Of a stretch of DNA of 64,000 nt, positions 20,820 to 33,980 are shown in pieces. The number at the start of each line of letters is the position of its first letter. The first letter of the stretch is position 1. Under the pieces are notes generated by a model. That model ran no database searches and had not been told where the DNA came from. It saw only the letters and a list, made by a program, of their open reading frames with translations. The stretch spans positions 23,735,001-23,799,000 of the forward strand of contig NC_083383.1 of the NCBI RefSeq assembly GCF_031755915.1, given 5' to 3'. The DNA comes from Ziziphus jujuba. Lineage: Eukaryota > Streptophyta > Magnoliopsida > Rosales > Rhamnaceae. A program made the translations under genes and the position numbers.

Positions 20820-23350
20820 GCAAAAAAAAAAAAACATGGTAAACATTGCCCGGAATTTTTTTTTTTTCCAAAGTATAACTTATTTGCTTTTAAAATTTGG
20901 AAGTCTCTTAAATTTTTTTTTTTTTTTAAATTAAGGGAACAAGCGACCCACTTCCAGCAAAACACGTCGCCTATAGCTTCAATCTTAAATTATTGTTTTT
21001 TGGTTATTTAGTTAGTTTTTTATTGTTCATCTATAAATAAACAATGCAAATATTTCTTAAAAATGTGAAGCAAAAATACTATCTTGGTTGTTTAATTTTT
21101 TTGTTTTTCTAGTCCATTTTATTTGCTTTTAAATTTTGCAAGTCTCTTAAAATTGCTTTTTTTTAATTATTTTAAAAAAGAAAACAGGCGACGTGTTATC
21201 TTCTAAAGCAGCACCCGTTTCATATCTTTTTTTTTTTTTGTTCTTTAGTTAGTTTTTTTATTGTTCGTCTACAAATAAACACTTAAAATATTACTTAAAA
21301 TGTTAAGAATAACATGGAACAGGCGATGCGTTTGGATGGAATTGCGTCGCCTGTTCCCATTTTTTTAAATACAAAAATATAATTTAAGAAACATGCAAAT
21401 TTTAGTGGATGCTTAAAGTGTACTTAAAAAATAAAAAAAATTAAACAATCACCTTAGTAATTTTGCTTCACATATTTAAGAAATATTTTCAGTACTTATT
21501 TGTAGATGAACAAAAAAAAAAAACTAATTAAAGAAAAAAAAACATAGAACAGGAGACGCTTTTAGAAGGAATTGTGTCGCCTATTCCCTTTAAAATCAAA
21601 AAATACAATTTTAGAGACTTGCAAATTTTAGTGGATGCTTAAACTGTACTTGAAAAATAAAAAAAATTAAACAACCAACTCAGTAATTTTGCTTCACATG
21701 TTTAGGAGATATTTTCAGTACTTATTTGTAGATGAATAATAATAATAAAAAAACTAATTAAAGAAAAAAAAACATGGAACAGGCGACGCTTTTAGAAGGA
21801 ATTGCGTCGCCTATTCCCTTTAAAATCAAAGTACAATTTTAGAGACTTGTTAATTTTAGTGGATGCTTAAACTGTACTTGAAAAATAAAAATAAAAAATT
21901 AAACAACCACCTCAGTAATTTTGCTTTACATATTTAAGAAATATTTTCAGTACTTATTTGTGGATGAAAAAAAAAAACTAATTAAAGTAAAAATAAAAAT
22001 AAAAATGGAATAGGTAACTGGAAAGAATTAGGTCGCCTGTTCCTTTTTTTCAAATACAAAAATACAATTTAAGATACTTATAAATTTTAGTATATGCTTA
22101 AATTGCACTGGAAAAACAAAAAAATTAAACAACCACTTTAGTAATTTTGCCTCACATATTTAAGAAATATTTTCAGTGCTTATTTGTATATGAATAAAAA
22201 AAAATAATTAAAGAAAAAATTAAAAGAAAAACATGGAATAGGCGACAAGTTTAGAAAAAATTGCGTCGCTTTTTTTTTAGATACAAAAATACAATTTAAG
22301 GGACTTGCAAATGTTAGTGGATGCTTAAACTGTACCTGAAAAAAAAAATTAAACAACCACCTCAGTAATTTTGCTTCACATATTTAAAAAATATTTTCAA
22401 TGCTTATTTGTAGATGAACAAAAAAAATTAAAAAAATAGAACAGGCGATGCTTTTAGAAGGAATTGTGTTGCCTATTCCCTCTTTTTTTTTTTTTTTAAT
22501 ACAAAATACAATTTTAGAGACTTGAAAATTTTAGTGGATGCTTAACCCATAACTGAAAAACAAAAAAAATAAAACAACCACCTTAGTAATTTTGGTTCAC
22601 ATATTTAAGAAATATTTTTAGTGCTTATTTGTAGATGAACAAAAAATATTAATTAAAATAAAAAATAAAAAAAACATGGAACATGTGACGCTTCTAGAAA
22701 GAATTGCATCGCTTGTACCATTTTTTTAAAATACAAAAATATAATTTAAGAGACTTACAAATTTTAGTGGATGCTTAAATTACAAGTGAAAAAAAAAAAT
22801 TAAACAACCACCTCAGTAATTTTGCTTCACATATTTAAGAACTATTTCAATGCTTATTTGTAGATGAAAAAAAAAACTAATTAAAGAAAAAATAAAAGAA
22901 AAACACGGAACAGGCGATGAGTTTAGAAGGAATTGCATCGCCTATTCTTTTTTTTTTTTTTTTAAATATGAAAATATAATTTTAGAGACTTGCAAATCTC
23001 GGTGGATGCTTAAACTGTACTTGAATAGAAAAAAATTAAACAACCACCTCAGTAATTTTACTTCAAATATTGAAGAAATATTTTCAATGCTTATTTGTAG
23101 ATGAACCAAAAAAAAAAAAAATAATAATTAAAGAAAAAAATTAAAAAAAACATAGAACAGGCGACGCCTTTGAAAGGAATTGCGTGGATTGTTCCTTTTT
23201 TTTACATACAAAAATACAGTTTAAGAAGCTTACAAATTTTAGAGGATAATTAATATAAAAATAGGTGGCGCTTTTTGAAAAAAGGGTTGTCAAAAATGGG
23301 AATAGGCGATGCTGTGTTTGAAAACATGTCACCTAGAACTTTTTATTTCA
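20820..23350. repeat. ~235-bp tandem array with GGCGACGC/GCGTCGCC hairpins
   Basis: About eleven imperfect units, each with AACAACCACCTCAGTAATTT, ATTTGTAGATGAA, then AGGCGACGC, a ~15-20-bp loop, GCGTCGCC(T), then AGAGACTTGCAAATTTTAGT. Motif centres lie near 20960, 21200, 21335, 21570, 21795, 22260, 22460, 22700, 22925 and 23175. Units diverge mainly by C-to-T changes in the motif and by A/T-run length. Confidence 0.85.
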
Positions 23351-23372
23351 TTTTACTCAATTTAAAACTAAT

Positions 23373-24050
23373 CATGCATTTGTTCTGGTGGTATGATGCG
23401 TCTTTTAAAAGTAAGTAGGGTTCAATTCTTTGAATGCCCTGTCCCTTTTTATATTTTAAGATTTTCACCTTCTTTCTTTTTTTCTTATTTTTCAATTTTT
23501 TTTTATTTACACGTATGTAAACCCATCAATACCAACCAATTGAAAAAAAATAAAATCAAACAGGACCATGCCAAGAATTAAACCCAGAACATCCTATACT
23601 TTCAAGGAATCACCACATCATCAGAACAAATGACTTGGATGTAATACAATAGCAAAAAATAAGTAAAATAGTTTTAGGCGACGCCTTTTTCAACGAACGT
23701 ATCAAATAGGGCCATGCCATGAATTGAATCCGAAACCTCTAACACTCTCAAGGAATCACTAAACTACCAGATCAAATAACTTGGATGTAACAATACAACA
23801 AACAATAAGTTAATATAGTTTTAGGCGATGCCTTTTTGAACAAACGCGTCGCCTTATCCTACATTTAGCAGCCTTTCACCCAACCAATTTTTATCTTTCT
23901 TTTTTTTTCAATTTTTTGACAAGGTCATGCCAAGAATTGAATCCAGAACCTCTTACACTTTCAAAGAATCACCACACTACCAGACCAAATGCCTTAGATG
24001 TAATAATACAACAAAAAATTAGTAATATAGTTTTAGGCGATGCTTTTTTC
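23373..24050. repeat. tRNA-like (SINE-related) module repeated inside the CACTA array
   Basis: Three minus-strand copies (near 23565-23640, 23700-23785 and 23922-23995) and one plus-strand copy (23373-23440). On its own strand each reads TTTGGTCTGGTAGTGTGGTG..., about 25 bases on, ...GGTTC.GGATTCAATTCTTGG. This resembles pol III A and B boxes as found in tRNA-derived SINEs. Each is followed by a GGCGATGC motif. I see no complete tRNA fold, so this is a relic and not a tRNA gene. Confidence 0.5.
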
Positions 24051-26340
24051 AAAAAAAGCATTGCCTTTTATCCTACATTTAGTGACCCTGTTTAAAAGCA
24101 TTGCCTATTTTAGCATTTAGTGACACTTTTATAAAAAAAAAAAAGGGTTCCTTATTTGTACATATAGCGATGCTTTTATAAAAAAAAAGAGTTGTCTTTT
24201 GTTTTTATTTTTTATTTTTAATTTGAAACTTGTTTTTAGTATTTTTTTTTTTAAATTTTGCAAATATGCTTTTTTTAATTTGTAGATGCAATAAAAAAAA
24301 AACTAACTAAAGATTAAAAAAACCATAAAACATGGAATAGGCAACGTTTTTCGGTGTCAAAGTGTCGCCTTTTCCTTCAATTTTTTTTTTTTTTTTTATA
24401 AAAAAAGCAATTTAAGTGACTTTCAGATTTAAAAAATAAGTAAGCTATCATTGAACACAAACACATAAAAGCTAAACTCATTTAATATACTTATGTAGAT
24501 AAATTTATCAATAAATCCTTGTTGAATTAGAATTCTACATTCGGTACTGCATCTCAAATTAGGTTTTGAGATATTTTGTGTCTTGTCTATACACATATAT
24601 GTGAATAATTGAGAAAAGCATTGATAAAACTGTTTTCTGTTTGTAGATCAATGGAATTTATGTTCATTGGATTGCTACATAAATATATTTGTAGATGAAA
24701 GTTGAAAAAACTAATTGAAAAAAAAAATATAAAACACGGAATAGACGACACTTTTTGATCAAAATGTGTTGCCTGTGCCCCAAAATTTAAGAACAGGCAA
24801 TGCTTTTCACTAGAAATTAGTCGCCTGTACCCTCAATTTTGAAAAAAGAAAAAAAAGAAAAGAAGACTTGCAAATTTTAAAACAATTAAGTTGTGCTTGA
24901 AAAACAGAAAAATTAAACAACCAGCTTAGTAATTTTACTTCACATTTTTAAGAAATATTTTCAGTGTTTATTTGTAGATGAACAATAAAAAAATAATTAA
25001 AGAACAAAAAAAATTGATATTGCAGGAACCGGCAACGCTTTATGTTGTAAATGCGTTGCCTATTCCTGTAATTTTTTTAAAAAAAATATTTATGAGACTT
25101 CCAAATTTTGTAAGCAAAAAAATTGTACTTGAAAACACAAAAAAGAAAAAAAATAGTAACTAACTAAAGAAAAAGAAAAAAAGGATTTGGCGACTTTTTT
25201 GGATGCAAATGCGTCGTTTTTTTCTTCAAATTAAATAAAAAAACAAATTTATTTAATAGGCTTGCAAATTTTAAAAAAGCAAATAAACTATCATTGAAAC
25301 ACAAACACATGAAAATTTAGCTTGTTTAACATACTTATGTAGAGAAATTGGTCAATAAGTCCTTGTTGAATTAGAATTATACATTTGGTATATCCTCAAA
25401 TTAGATCTTGAGAAATTTTGTGTTTTGTGAATACATATATATGTGAATAATTGAGAAGAGTATTGACAAAACTGTTTTATGTTTTTAGATCAATGGAATT
25501 GATGTTCATTGGATTGCTACGTGGATATATTTGTAGATGAACAAGTAAAAAACTATTTAAAGATTATAAAGAAAATATAAAAAATGGAACAAGCGACGAT
25601 TTTTAACCATAATGTGTCGCTTGATCCCACAATTCAAGAACAGGTGATCCTTTTTGAAGAAAATGCAATACCCATTCTCTCAACTAAAAAAAGCTAAAAA
25701 TTTAAAAGACATGCAAATTTTATAGAGAATCAAGCTGTACTTGAAAAATAGACAATTAAACAGCATTCTTTGATATTTTGCTTCGCATTTTTAAAAAATA
25801 TTTTCAACGTTTATTTGTAGATGAAAAATAAAAAATTAATCAAAGAAAAAAATAAAATTGAGAGAAAAGACGAGGCTTTTAATTATAAATGAGTCGCCTG
25901 TTCTCTTAATTAAAAAAAAAAATTTAATACTTGCCACTTTTAAAAGCAAATAACTGTACTTTAAAGCAAATTACTATTGAAAGGAAAAAATAAAAAATAT
26001 CTGACGAATCTTTTTGCTTTTTATGCGTAGCCTATTTCATCAAATTAAGGAACAAAAAATAAAACTTAGAAGAGGTAATGCTTTCTGTTGTAAATGTGTC
26101 ACTTATTCCCTTTCTAGAAAAAAAAAATCGAAATATACAAGATTTTAAAGTAAATAAACTGCACTTGTAAAACAAAATAATTAAACTATCACTTTGGTAA
26201 TTTTGTTTCACATATATAAGAAATATTTTCAGTATTTATTTTTATATGAAGAATAAAAAACTAATTAAAAAAAAAAAGATATTGATGGAACAGGTGACAC
26301 TTTAAGATGTAAATGCGTTGCTTGTTCTTTAATTTTACAA
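24050..26340. repeat. Further diverged GGCGACGC-type repeats of the CACTA left subterminal region
   Basis: Two longer units starting near 24440 and 25270 share CTATCATTGAA.ACAAACACAT.AAA, GATCAATGGAATT.ATGTTCATTGGATTGCTAC and a following ACAGGCGA-type motif. Weaker motif pairs continue to 26320. No coding sequence seen. Confidence 0.7.
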
Positions 26341-26388
26341 AGAAAAAAAGAATCTCAAAGGGTTGTCTTTTTGCCATTTTTTGAAAAT

Positions 26389-26640
26389 TTTTGGCGCGTT
26401 TTAAAATTTTTACGCGCGCCTTTAAATCCCTTTTCTTTTCTAAAACTACATCAAATACACTACCTAATAGATGTTAGATTAGGAAGTGATCTAAGAGAGG
26501 CTTGAATATTTGGATATTTTGGGTTTCATTTTTCATTTGCCTGCGTTGTCGTCAGGAAGCTGGATTTCTTTGTGTCGCCCTCGTGGTTAGCTGGGTGTCT
26601 TCTTTCGTCATCTCCATCATTTAAGTGAGTTTTTTTTTCT
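26389..26640 (+). promoter_or_regulatory. Candidate promoter and leader of the CACTA element's lost transposase gene
   Basis: The repeat array stops at about 26340. At 26391-26420 is a GC-rich palindrome (GGCGCGTTTTAAAA then TTTTTACGCGCGCC) in otherwise AT-rich DNA, including TTTGGCGC, which fits the E2F consensus. Downstream, a more GC-balanced stretch (26490-26625) ends at a GTGAGT donor, as expected for a 5' leader exon. No start codon can be assigned. Confidence 0.4.
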
Positions 26641-26861
26641 TTGTTGTTGGCGGAGACATGTAGTGGGTTGTTTTTTTTTTTTTTTTTTTTTCATTTTAAC
26701 TGCTGGTTAAGTTCGTTGAATTTTCCTAATCTTGCTTTTGTATATATTTTATTTGTAATATTGCTTGACCTTATTTTGCTAAATTCAACAAGTATTTTAT
26801 GTTGAAGATCAACTTGATTCGAGATGATCTGTTGTTTTAACTTCACCACAACATTGTACTT

Positions 26862-27000
26862 TTGTTGAAGAAGATGTTCTTGGCAATACTACGATGGCTC
26901 ACAATCCATTTGTCATACAGTTGCCAAGTGTCGATGAAAATAATAATGAGGATGAATGTGAGAGTGGCTATGTTCGTAATGATTGTGAGGGGATATGATA
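26862..27000 (+). pseudogene. Short coding remnant of the CACTA element
   Basis: After TTTTGTTGAAG, one frame reads EDVLGNTTMAHNPFVIQLP and continues with an acidic stretch (SVDENNNEDECESGYVRND) to a stop near 26998. The acidic, exon-like composition and its position just inside the 3' part suggest the end of an element-encoded protein. I do not recognise a domain. Another exon start (TATGCAG then TATGAGGGTGTAA, near 27272) is shared with the second CACTA element at about 42680. Confidence 0.35.
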
Positions 27001-27579
27001 AAAAATATCTTCTAAATAAATTGGTATGTAGATTTATTACTTATGCTTTAAGTAATATTTATGACATTTATTATTATTCATTTAATTAATTTTTCGATCT
27101 GTTTTATTATGACTTTTCTACTTCTAATTAGGATAAATGTGCCTCGCCAAATCCTAAGAACAATGATAATATTCTTTAAATTTTCATTTACTAAATTACT
27201 TATTAATAATAATTAATATTTATTTATTTTGCATAAGTATTAGTAATTTTTTTAATTTTTCCATATGCAGTATGAGGGTGTAATATCGTCAACAAGAGGA
27301 TATCAACTTCTATCTCAATGACTATGCATTCATAGAAGTTTAATTAATATTACTTTTGCTTTTGCATATACAATAGTTTACCAAATTGTAAAAATATTTC
27401 ATGAGATAATATTTAATTTATTTGATAATTATTTTGTTATGAAAATGTTTATTTTAAATTTTTGTATTCTAATTATTTTGGATGAAGCTATTTTTTATTT
27501 TCTTTGTATCTTAATTATTTTGCATTTTTACTATTTTAATCAATTTTCACAAAATTAAAATAAGCAAATTTTTTTAAAA

Positions 27580-28052
27580 AAGGTGACGCATTACAAAAAG
27601 CATCGCTAAAAATTAATATAAAAGTCATTAAAAACTCAAAAAATAGACGACACATTTCAAAAAGCATTGCTAAAAACTCAAAAAATAGGCGATGGATTTG
27701 AAAAAGAGTCGCTAAAAATTCAAATATAGGTGACGCATTTCAAGAAGCGTTGCTAAAAACTCAAAAAATAGGAGACGCATTTCAAAAATTCATCGCTAAA
27801 AATTAATAGAAAAGCCGACGCTTTTAACAAAAGTGTCCCTAAAAACTCAAAAAATAGGTTACTTATTTTTACTTCGTCGGTTTTTCTTTAAACTTTTAGC
27901 AACTTTTCTTTAAGATTAGGCGACACTATTAATGCATCGCCTTTTGTCTTATGGTTTTAGCGACAGGATGTTAGGTGATGCTTCATAAAACGTCGGTCTT
28001 TATCTTGTGCGATGCATTAATTGCATTGTCTATCATTGCGATTCTTGTAGTG
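27580..28052. repeat. Right subterminal repeats and terminus of the CACTA element
   Basis: Repeated (A)AATAGGCGACGCATTTCAAAAAGCATCGCTAAAAA-type units (about 50 bp each; motif given in degenerate form), ending at TTCTTGTAGTG (28042-28052). The reverse complement of this segment matches 41915-42380, the end of a second element of the same family. Confidence 0.8.
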
Positions 28053-28371
28053 TATAATCAAAAAGTAGAAAATGCAATGTAAAAGTGACCTATGTTGTTG
28101 ACAATAAATGGTGTGTGTTGGCTTTTGTTATAAAGAGCTGATAAACATATTTTTGGTTAGTTACAGCTAATGATTAAAAAAGCAAAGACTATGAAATATG
28201 GAACCATATATACTTCAGCATTTAGGAAATATATAAGTGAAAAATTCCATCATCATATTATAGACTAAAAGCAGTAGGAAGAAGAAATTAAGTGATAGAT
28301 AGATAGATAGATAGAAAGATATATGAATGAACCAGTAGAAAATACAAACAGCAATAGCAAACAGCAGAGCT

Positions 28372-29312
28372 TTATCGGATCTGAACATCTGGAATGTGGG
28401 TAATCTTAGGCCAGTCCTCACCGGATGTACTACTATACATTTGTTGTAAGATTGGACACTTTCTAATGCACAATCTCATTAGAAAGCGTAACGTCTAGCC
28501 TTCTGGCAATGACGTCAACTTGGGGTAGTTCTAAATGTGAAGAAATTGGAGTGATGAGAGGTTATCCATAGCTTTTGGCAATGATTTCAAATTGGGGCAA
28601 CTCCAAATTTCAAGAGATTGGAGTGATGAGAGATTGCCCAAAAGCTTCTAGAAATGATGTAATATTGGAGGAGTCCCTTGTGGTAAGAGATTGGAGCAAT
28701 GAGAGGCTGCGGAATATGGGTTTAGGCAATGATTTCAAATTGGTGCAATTGTTGATATAAAGAGATTGGAGTGATGAGAGGTTGCTGACAGCTTCTAGCA
28801 ATGAAGTCAAACTGGGGCACTCTCTAATGCTAAGAGTTGGAGTGATGAGAGGTTACCCATACGTTCTGGCAATGATTTCAAATTGGGACATCCCCAATTG
28901 TAAGAAAATTGAATGATGAGAGGTTGCTGATAGCTTCTGGAAATGAATTCAAATTGGTGCAGTGCCAAATATCAAGAGATTGGAGTGATGAGAGGTTGCT
29001 GATAGCTTCTGGAAATGAATTCAAATTGGTGCAGTGCCAAATATCAAGAGATTGGAGTGATGAGAGGTTGCTGATAGCTTTTGGCAATCATGTCAAACGT
29101 CCCCATAGATAAAAAGAGATTGGAGTGACAAGAGGTAGGCCGTACCTTCTTATGGCAAAGATTGAAAAATGTGAATGTATCCAACAGACATGTCCACCAA
29201 TTTGGAGAGAGATTGGAATGATGATGACAACAACAACAATGATATACTAGAACTAGAACTAGCTTCCCTATTTGCTGTTGTCATCGTATATATTATCCAG
29301 GGACAACATTTA
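28372..29312 (-). pseudogene. NLR pseudogene, 3' part (LRR region and C-terminus)
   Basis: Homologous to the last third of the intact CNL. The C-terminus reads KITHIPDVQI (intact gene: KIAHIPNVEFE) with a stop at 28372-28374. Upstream are LRR units such as ISNLSSLQSLDIWHCTNLNS, repeated with ~72-bp spacing and interrupted by stops and frameshifts. The reading is cut by the Copia element at 29313 and resumes at 34352. CC and NB-ARC are absent, so it cannot encode an NLR. Confidence 0.85.
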
Positions 29313-29668
29313 TGTTAATGGAGCTTGAAGAATTCTATTTACTGGTATATTTTTAATGAAGATAATGATTGCTTGAGAGGAATGTTAGAAGAGAGGAAAA
29401 CGTGTGCTCAACTTGTATATTTCATTTCATCAACGTAACAGTAAAACAAAAAATATTTTTGCTCATCATTAATGTAATGATTACAAATTTGTTATAAAGC
29501 ATAAATTTGTATTTTCTCTCTCTTACACTTTCACGCACTCATACTTTCATTCTTCTAGTTTGTTCTATAACACGTGGCATATGAGCAACTGTGAAATACA
29601 CCTATAGAGCCTGATTTATCCACATTTGCCTTAGCCTCCATGTCAGCATAGCAGGTTATATTCCAACA
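29313..29668 (-). repeat. Copia LTR (3' LTR)
   Basis: Matches 33993-34351 with scattered substitutions and small indels. Contains CACGTG-like GCACGTGGC.TATGAGC and AT-rich promoter sequence. Confidence 0.9.
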
Positions 29669-29675
29669 CTCCCCT
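29669..29675 (-). other. Copia polypurine tract
   Basis: AGGGGAG on the minus strand directly abutting the 3' LTR. Confidence 0.7.
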
Positions 29676-29682
29676 GTAACCT

Positions 29683-32600
29683 CTATGCCGAAACAACTCC
29701 AAGCTTTTCCCTCAAATAATTGAACCTGTCCCTCGGTAAAGATTTGGTAAATATATCTGCAATTTGTTCTTTGGAAGCACAATATGTCAAGTTTACAATT
29801 CCATCTTGCAAAGCCTCTTTGATGAAGTGGTACCTCCTATCAATGTGCTTGGTTTTCTGGTGGAAAACTGGATTCCTAGTGATGGCAATGGCTGAGGTAT
29901 TATCACAGTGTAGAGATGTAGCTTCCACCTGTATTTCACCAAAATCTTCCAACACAAACCGAAGCCAAATTGTCTATGCAGTTACTTCTGAGGCACTATG
30001 TATTCTGCCTCAGCTGTAGAAAGTGCTACACAGTTTTGTTTAACTGAGGCCTATGAAAACACTCCACTTCCAAAACTAAAAGCATATCCGGATGTGCTTT
30101 TCATATCATCCACAGATCCACTCCAATCATTGTCACAATATCCCTCTAAAACAATTTGTATTCCCTTGACATATTCTATTCCATAGTCTAAGGTACCTTT
30201 AACATACCTTAGTATTCTCTTTACTATACCAAGATGCTTCTTTGTGGGACAATGCATGAATCTTGCTAGTATACTTGCAGCAAACATGATATAAGGTCTT
30301 GTAGCTATAAGATATAGAAGACTTCCCATAACTTTTCAATACACCTTTTCATTTGCAGCTCCACTTCCATCTTCTTTGCTGAGTTTCTCATTTGCAACTA
30401 ATGGTGTGAGAACTAGATTGCAATATGTTAAGCCCAACTTGCTTAGCAATGTGGAAGCATATTTCTTCTGGTGCACAAAAATGCTGGAACTTGTCTGTAT
30501 TACTCCCATACCAAGGAAATGATGTAGCAATCCCAGATCTATCATTTCATACCTTTTCATCATATCTTCCTTAAACCAGTGCAGCATTTCATCATCATTC
30601 CCTGTATACACTATGTCATCGACATATATGGATGCAATGAGTATTCCTTTTTCTCTGCTGGTTTTTGTATAAAGAGTGGCCTCATTTTGACTCTTTTGAA
30701 AACCACCCTCACTGAAATATGCATCAATCTCACTATACTAGGCTTGAAAAGCCTATCTCAATCCATATAATGACTTATGCAGTTTATACACTTTATCCTC
30801 ATGCCCTGCCATGACAAAACCATTTTGTTGTTTTACATAGACATCCTCTTGCAGCACACCATTTAAAAAGGCTGATTTAACGTAAAGATGGTACAATTTC
30901 CAACTTTTGTGAGCTGCCAGAGCAATCAAGGTCCTAATAGTGTCGAGTCTTGCAATAGGGGCAAAGGTCTCATTAAAATTCACTCCTGGTTTCTATGCAT
31001 ACCCTTTAGCCACTAACCTTGCTTTGTTCTTTTGAATTGAGCCATCTAGATTGAGTTTAGTCTTGTATACCCATTTGACACCAATTACAGGCTTATCTGC
31101 TGGTCTATTCACCAATTCCCATGTTTTATTTTTCTCAATCATTTTCAACTCATTTGTCATTGCATTGATCTAGGACTGATATTGTGCTGCCTCACTGTAG
31201 TCTTCAGGTTCAATGATACAATTGTTGCATTTTGCTAGAATATCAGTCAAAATCCTCCATTTTACTGGTGTATGATCAAATTCAGCATGCATTCCACTAG
31301 TTTCAGTGTGTGTAGAGTCCATACCAATATTTCTATGTGTATTCGAAATGTTCCTGTTGCTGCTTGTAGCCTCTCTTGAATTAAGTACACCTTGTATTGA
31401 CTTTCTTGGTGTATTGTAAGCATCTTTGAATGCTGAATTCACTTCTTTTGAGGCTTTACAAATATCCTTGGTTATTAAGATTAACCTACCACCATCATTT
31501 CTTTCATCTTTCTTCCAATCCCATGAATTTTCTTCATCAAATACAACATCCCTTGATAAAATCAATATCTTAGCTATAGGATCAAATACCCTATATCCTG
31601 TCTCACAAGTTCCATAGCCAACAAAGATTCATTTTACACTTTTGGAATCCAACTTTTGCCTTGTCTCAACCGGTACATGAACATAACAAATGGATCCAAA
31701 AATTTTCAAATGTGCTATACCAGGTTTTCTTCCACTATAAGCTTCAAAAGGAGTCACACCATTCAAAACTTTAGTGGGGCACCTATTTAACAGATACACA
31801 GCTGTATGAACAACTTCCCCCCACAGATAATAGGGTATTTGTTTATCATGTAGCATGGCCTTGGCCATTTCAACAACCACTCGATTCTTCCTTTCAACCA
31901 CCCCATTCTGTTGAGGAGTGTAGGCCACTGTCATTTGCCTTTGAATTCCCTCAAATTCACAGAATTTTATAAACTCAACAGATAGAAATTCTCCTCCTCT
32001 ATCACTCCTTAAACATTTAATTTTAAAATTACTTTGCAGCTCAACCATTGCTTTGAATTTCTTAAAATAGATAAAAGCTTCAGATTTGTTTCTTAGAAAG
32101 TACACCCAAACCATGCGTGTACAATCATCTACAAATAGCATAAAATACCTGTTTCTAGCAAGTATCTCTATCTGCATTGGGCCACACAAATCAGTATGAA
32201 CTAGTTGCAATGGCTGATTTGCTCTTCATGCACCATTCTTTTGGAAAACTTCTCTATGCTGCTTTTCAAATCAATAACCTTCACAAACCTTCATCATTTC
32301 TCCAAGCTTTGGTAATCCCAAAACCATATCTTTTTTTTTAGTTCAAGCAAGGCATTCAAATGTAGATGTCCCATTCTTTTATGCCAAGTTTCTACACTGA
32401 ATTTAGCTTGAACTCTTAATGCAATGTGCTCAATTGATGACATAGTAAATGGACAGCATTGATTTGTCTTTGCTTTAACTTTCACAACCAGATTTTCTAA
32501 TGTAGGTCCATCATACACATGACATGTTCCTCCACCAAACATTAGATAACAACCAGGCTCATCCATTTGACCAACACTCAACAGGTTTTCTTTCAAACCA

Positions 32601-33866
32601 CGTAGATGCAGTACCTCTTTGATATGTCTTTTTCCTTTGTCAGTGTCAATCACGAGTGCACCTTTCCCAGCTATGTTCTCTAGTGTTCCATTAGACATTT
32701 GAACCTTTCCAAACAAATTTCTTTTAACATCAATCAATAAATTGATATTTCCTGTCATGTGGTTGCTGCAGCCACTGTCTATGTACCATTCACTGCTTTT
32801 GCTTGAGCCACCAGTCTCACTAGCTGCATAGAACATATTCCCTGACAATTCCATTTGATTTGTACAATTGGCTTTCTACATATTCCTACCATTTGTACAT
32901 TCTCTTGCCCAATGTCCAAACTTGTCACAATTATAGCATTTTGGCTTTCCTTTAAACCTACATTCCCCAAAATGGTATTTACCACAGGTCTTACATTGTG
33001 GTTTTGAATTGTCTTGACTGCCTCCAACTTGCCATTTACCCTCGTGAACAGTGTTTGCAGCATGTGTGTTTGTCATTTGAGTTCCATGAAACCTTTGCTG
33101 AAATTTCTATTTAGGTTCCCATTTCTTCTCTTTTGAAGACCAGAACCTTTGAAATTTAGCTACATTAGCTTATGTTACTCTCTTGTTCTGTATTTGGAAT
33201 TCACAGACAATGTAGAGAATGCTTTCTTTGTGGAATCAGTAACTTGCAGATCAAGTCTTTGCTCTTGACTCTTCAAAATTGCAATTACTTCTTGAAATTC
33301 CACCGATGTCAAGTCCTTAGTATTTTCTATCACCAAACAAATAGGTTCATATGCTTTTGTCAAGCTGATTAGTACCTTTTGAACCATTCTCTCATTTGAC
33401 AATGTCTCTCTAAATGCTTTCATCTGGTTTATTAGGTCATTTAGTCTAGTAAGGTAATTAGATAGTGTTTCATCATCCTTCATCTTGGTGTATTCAAACT
33501 CTCTCCTTAAACTTTGCAATTTCACAGACTTTACCTGATCTCCACCATGGAATTCTTTGTACAAGAGCTCCCAAGTTTCTTTTGAGGTCTCTGCATTTGC
33601 TATCCTCGGGAAAATTTGATTAGTAACAGCACCTTGAATAATTCCCAAACTTTTTGCATCCTTCATGTAAAACTCCATCATCTGTTCATCATCTTCCATT
33701 GTCGAGCTTCTTTTAGGCTCTTCAATTTCAGCTTCCCAGCAGAAATTGGAATTCCTTTCTCCATTTCCAAAGCCGAAAGGATTTGAAAATAGTTACTATC
33801 TTGATTCTCCAGAATTCATAGTTCTTACTTGAGAATATTGGAGCTCTTACTTCAGGTCTAGCCATT
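29683..33866 (-). pseudogene. Copia gag-pol polyprotein, disrupted
   Basis: Starts near 33866 (MARPEVRAP). Domains in order: UBN2-type gag (33699-33175), CCHC zinc knuckle (C-x2-C-x4-H-x4-C near 32960-32920), aspartic protease with DSGCSNHMTG (near 32770), integrase (32450-31629, including the conserved TVAYTPQQNGVVERKNR), reverse transcriptase (about 31000-30340, YVDD kept near 30625) and RNase H (to 29683, with KTKHIDRRYHFI). Several in-frame stops and frameshifts (for example near 33100, 32250, 31600, 31150 and 30740) separate the pieces. Catalytic motifs survive but the full reading frame does not, so the copy is not autonomous. Confidence 0.9.
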
Positions 33867-33980
33867 GATGCTTCATATCTAAAGTTCTAGCCTATACTCT
33901 TCAATCGAGCTCATATTTACTCGATTTTTTTTTATTTTTTTTTTAGAACACAGTGTTTACTCCCAACTCAGATTCAACAA

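Larger units (their letters stand above)
20287..28052. mobile_element. CACTA (En/Spm-like) element, mostly subterminal repeats, transposase missing
   Basis: The right end (28039-28052) reads CGATTCTTGTAGTG, the inverted form of a CACTACAAGAATCG terminus. A degenerate left end is proposed at 20287 (CATTATAAGA), which differs from CACTACAAGA by two C-to-T changes; this end is uncertain and no matching 3-bp target duplication was found (GCT versus TAT). About 6 kb inside the left end is a dense array of GGCGACGC...GCGTCGCC pairs, and a shorter array of the same motif (27580-28000) precedes the right end. Between them lie a GC-rich palindrome, a leader-like stretch and a short coding remnant. Subterminal arrays of this kind are the binding region for CACTA transposase. 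No transposase domain is visible, so the element is non-autonomous or internally deleted. Confidence 0.7.
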
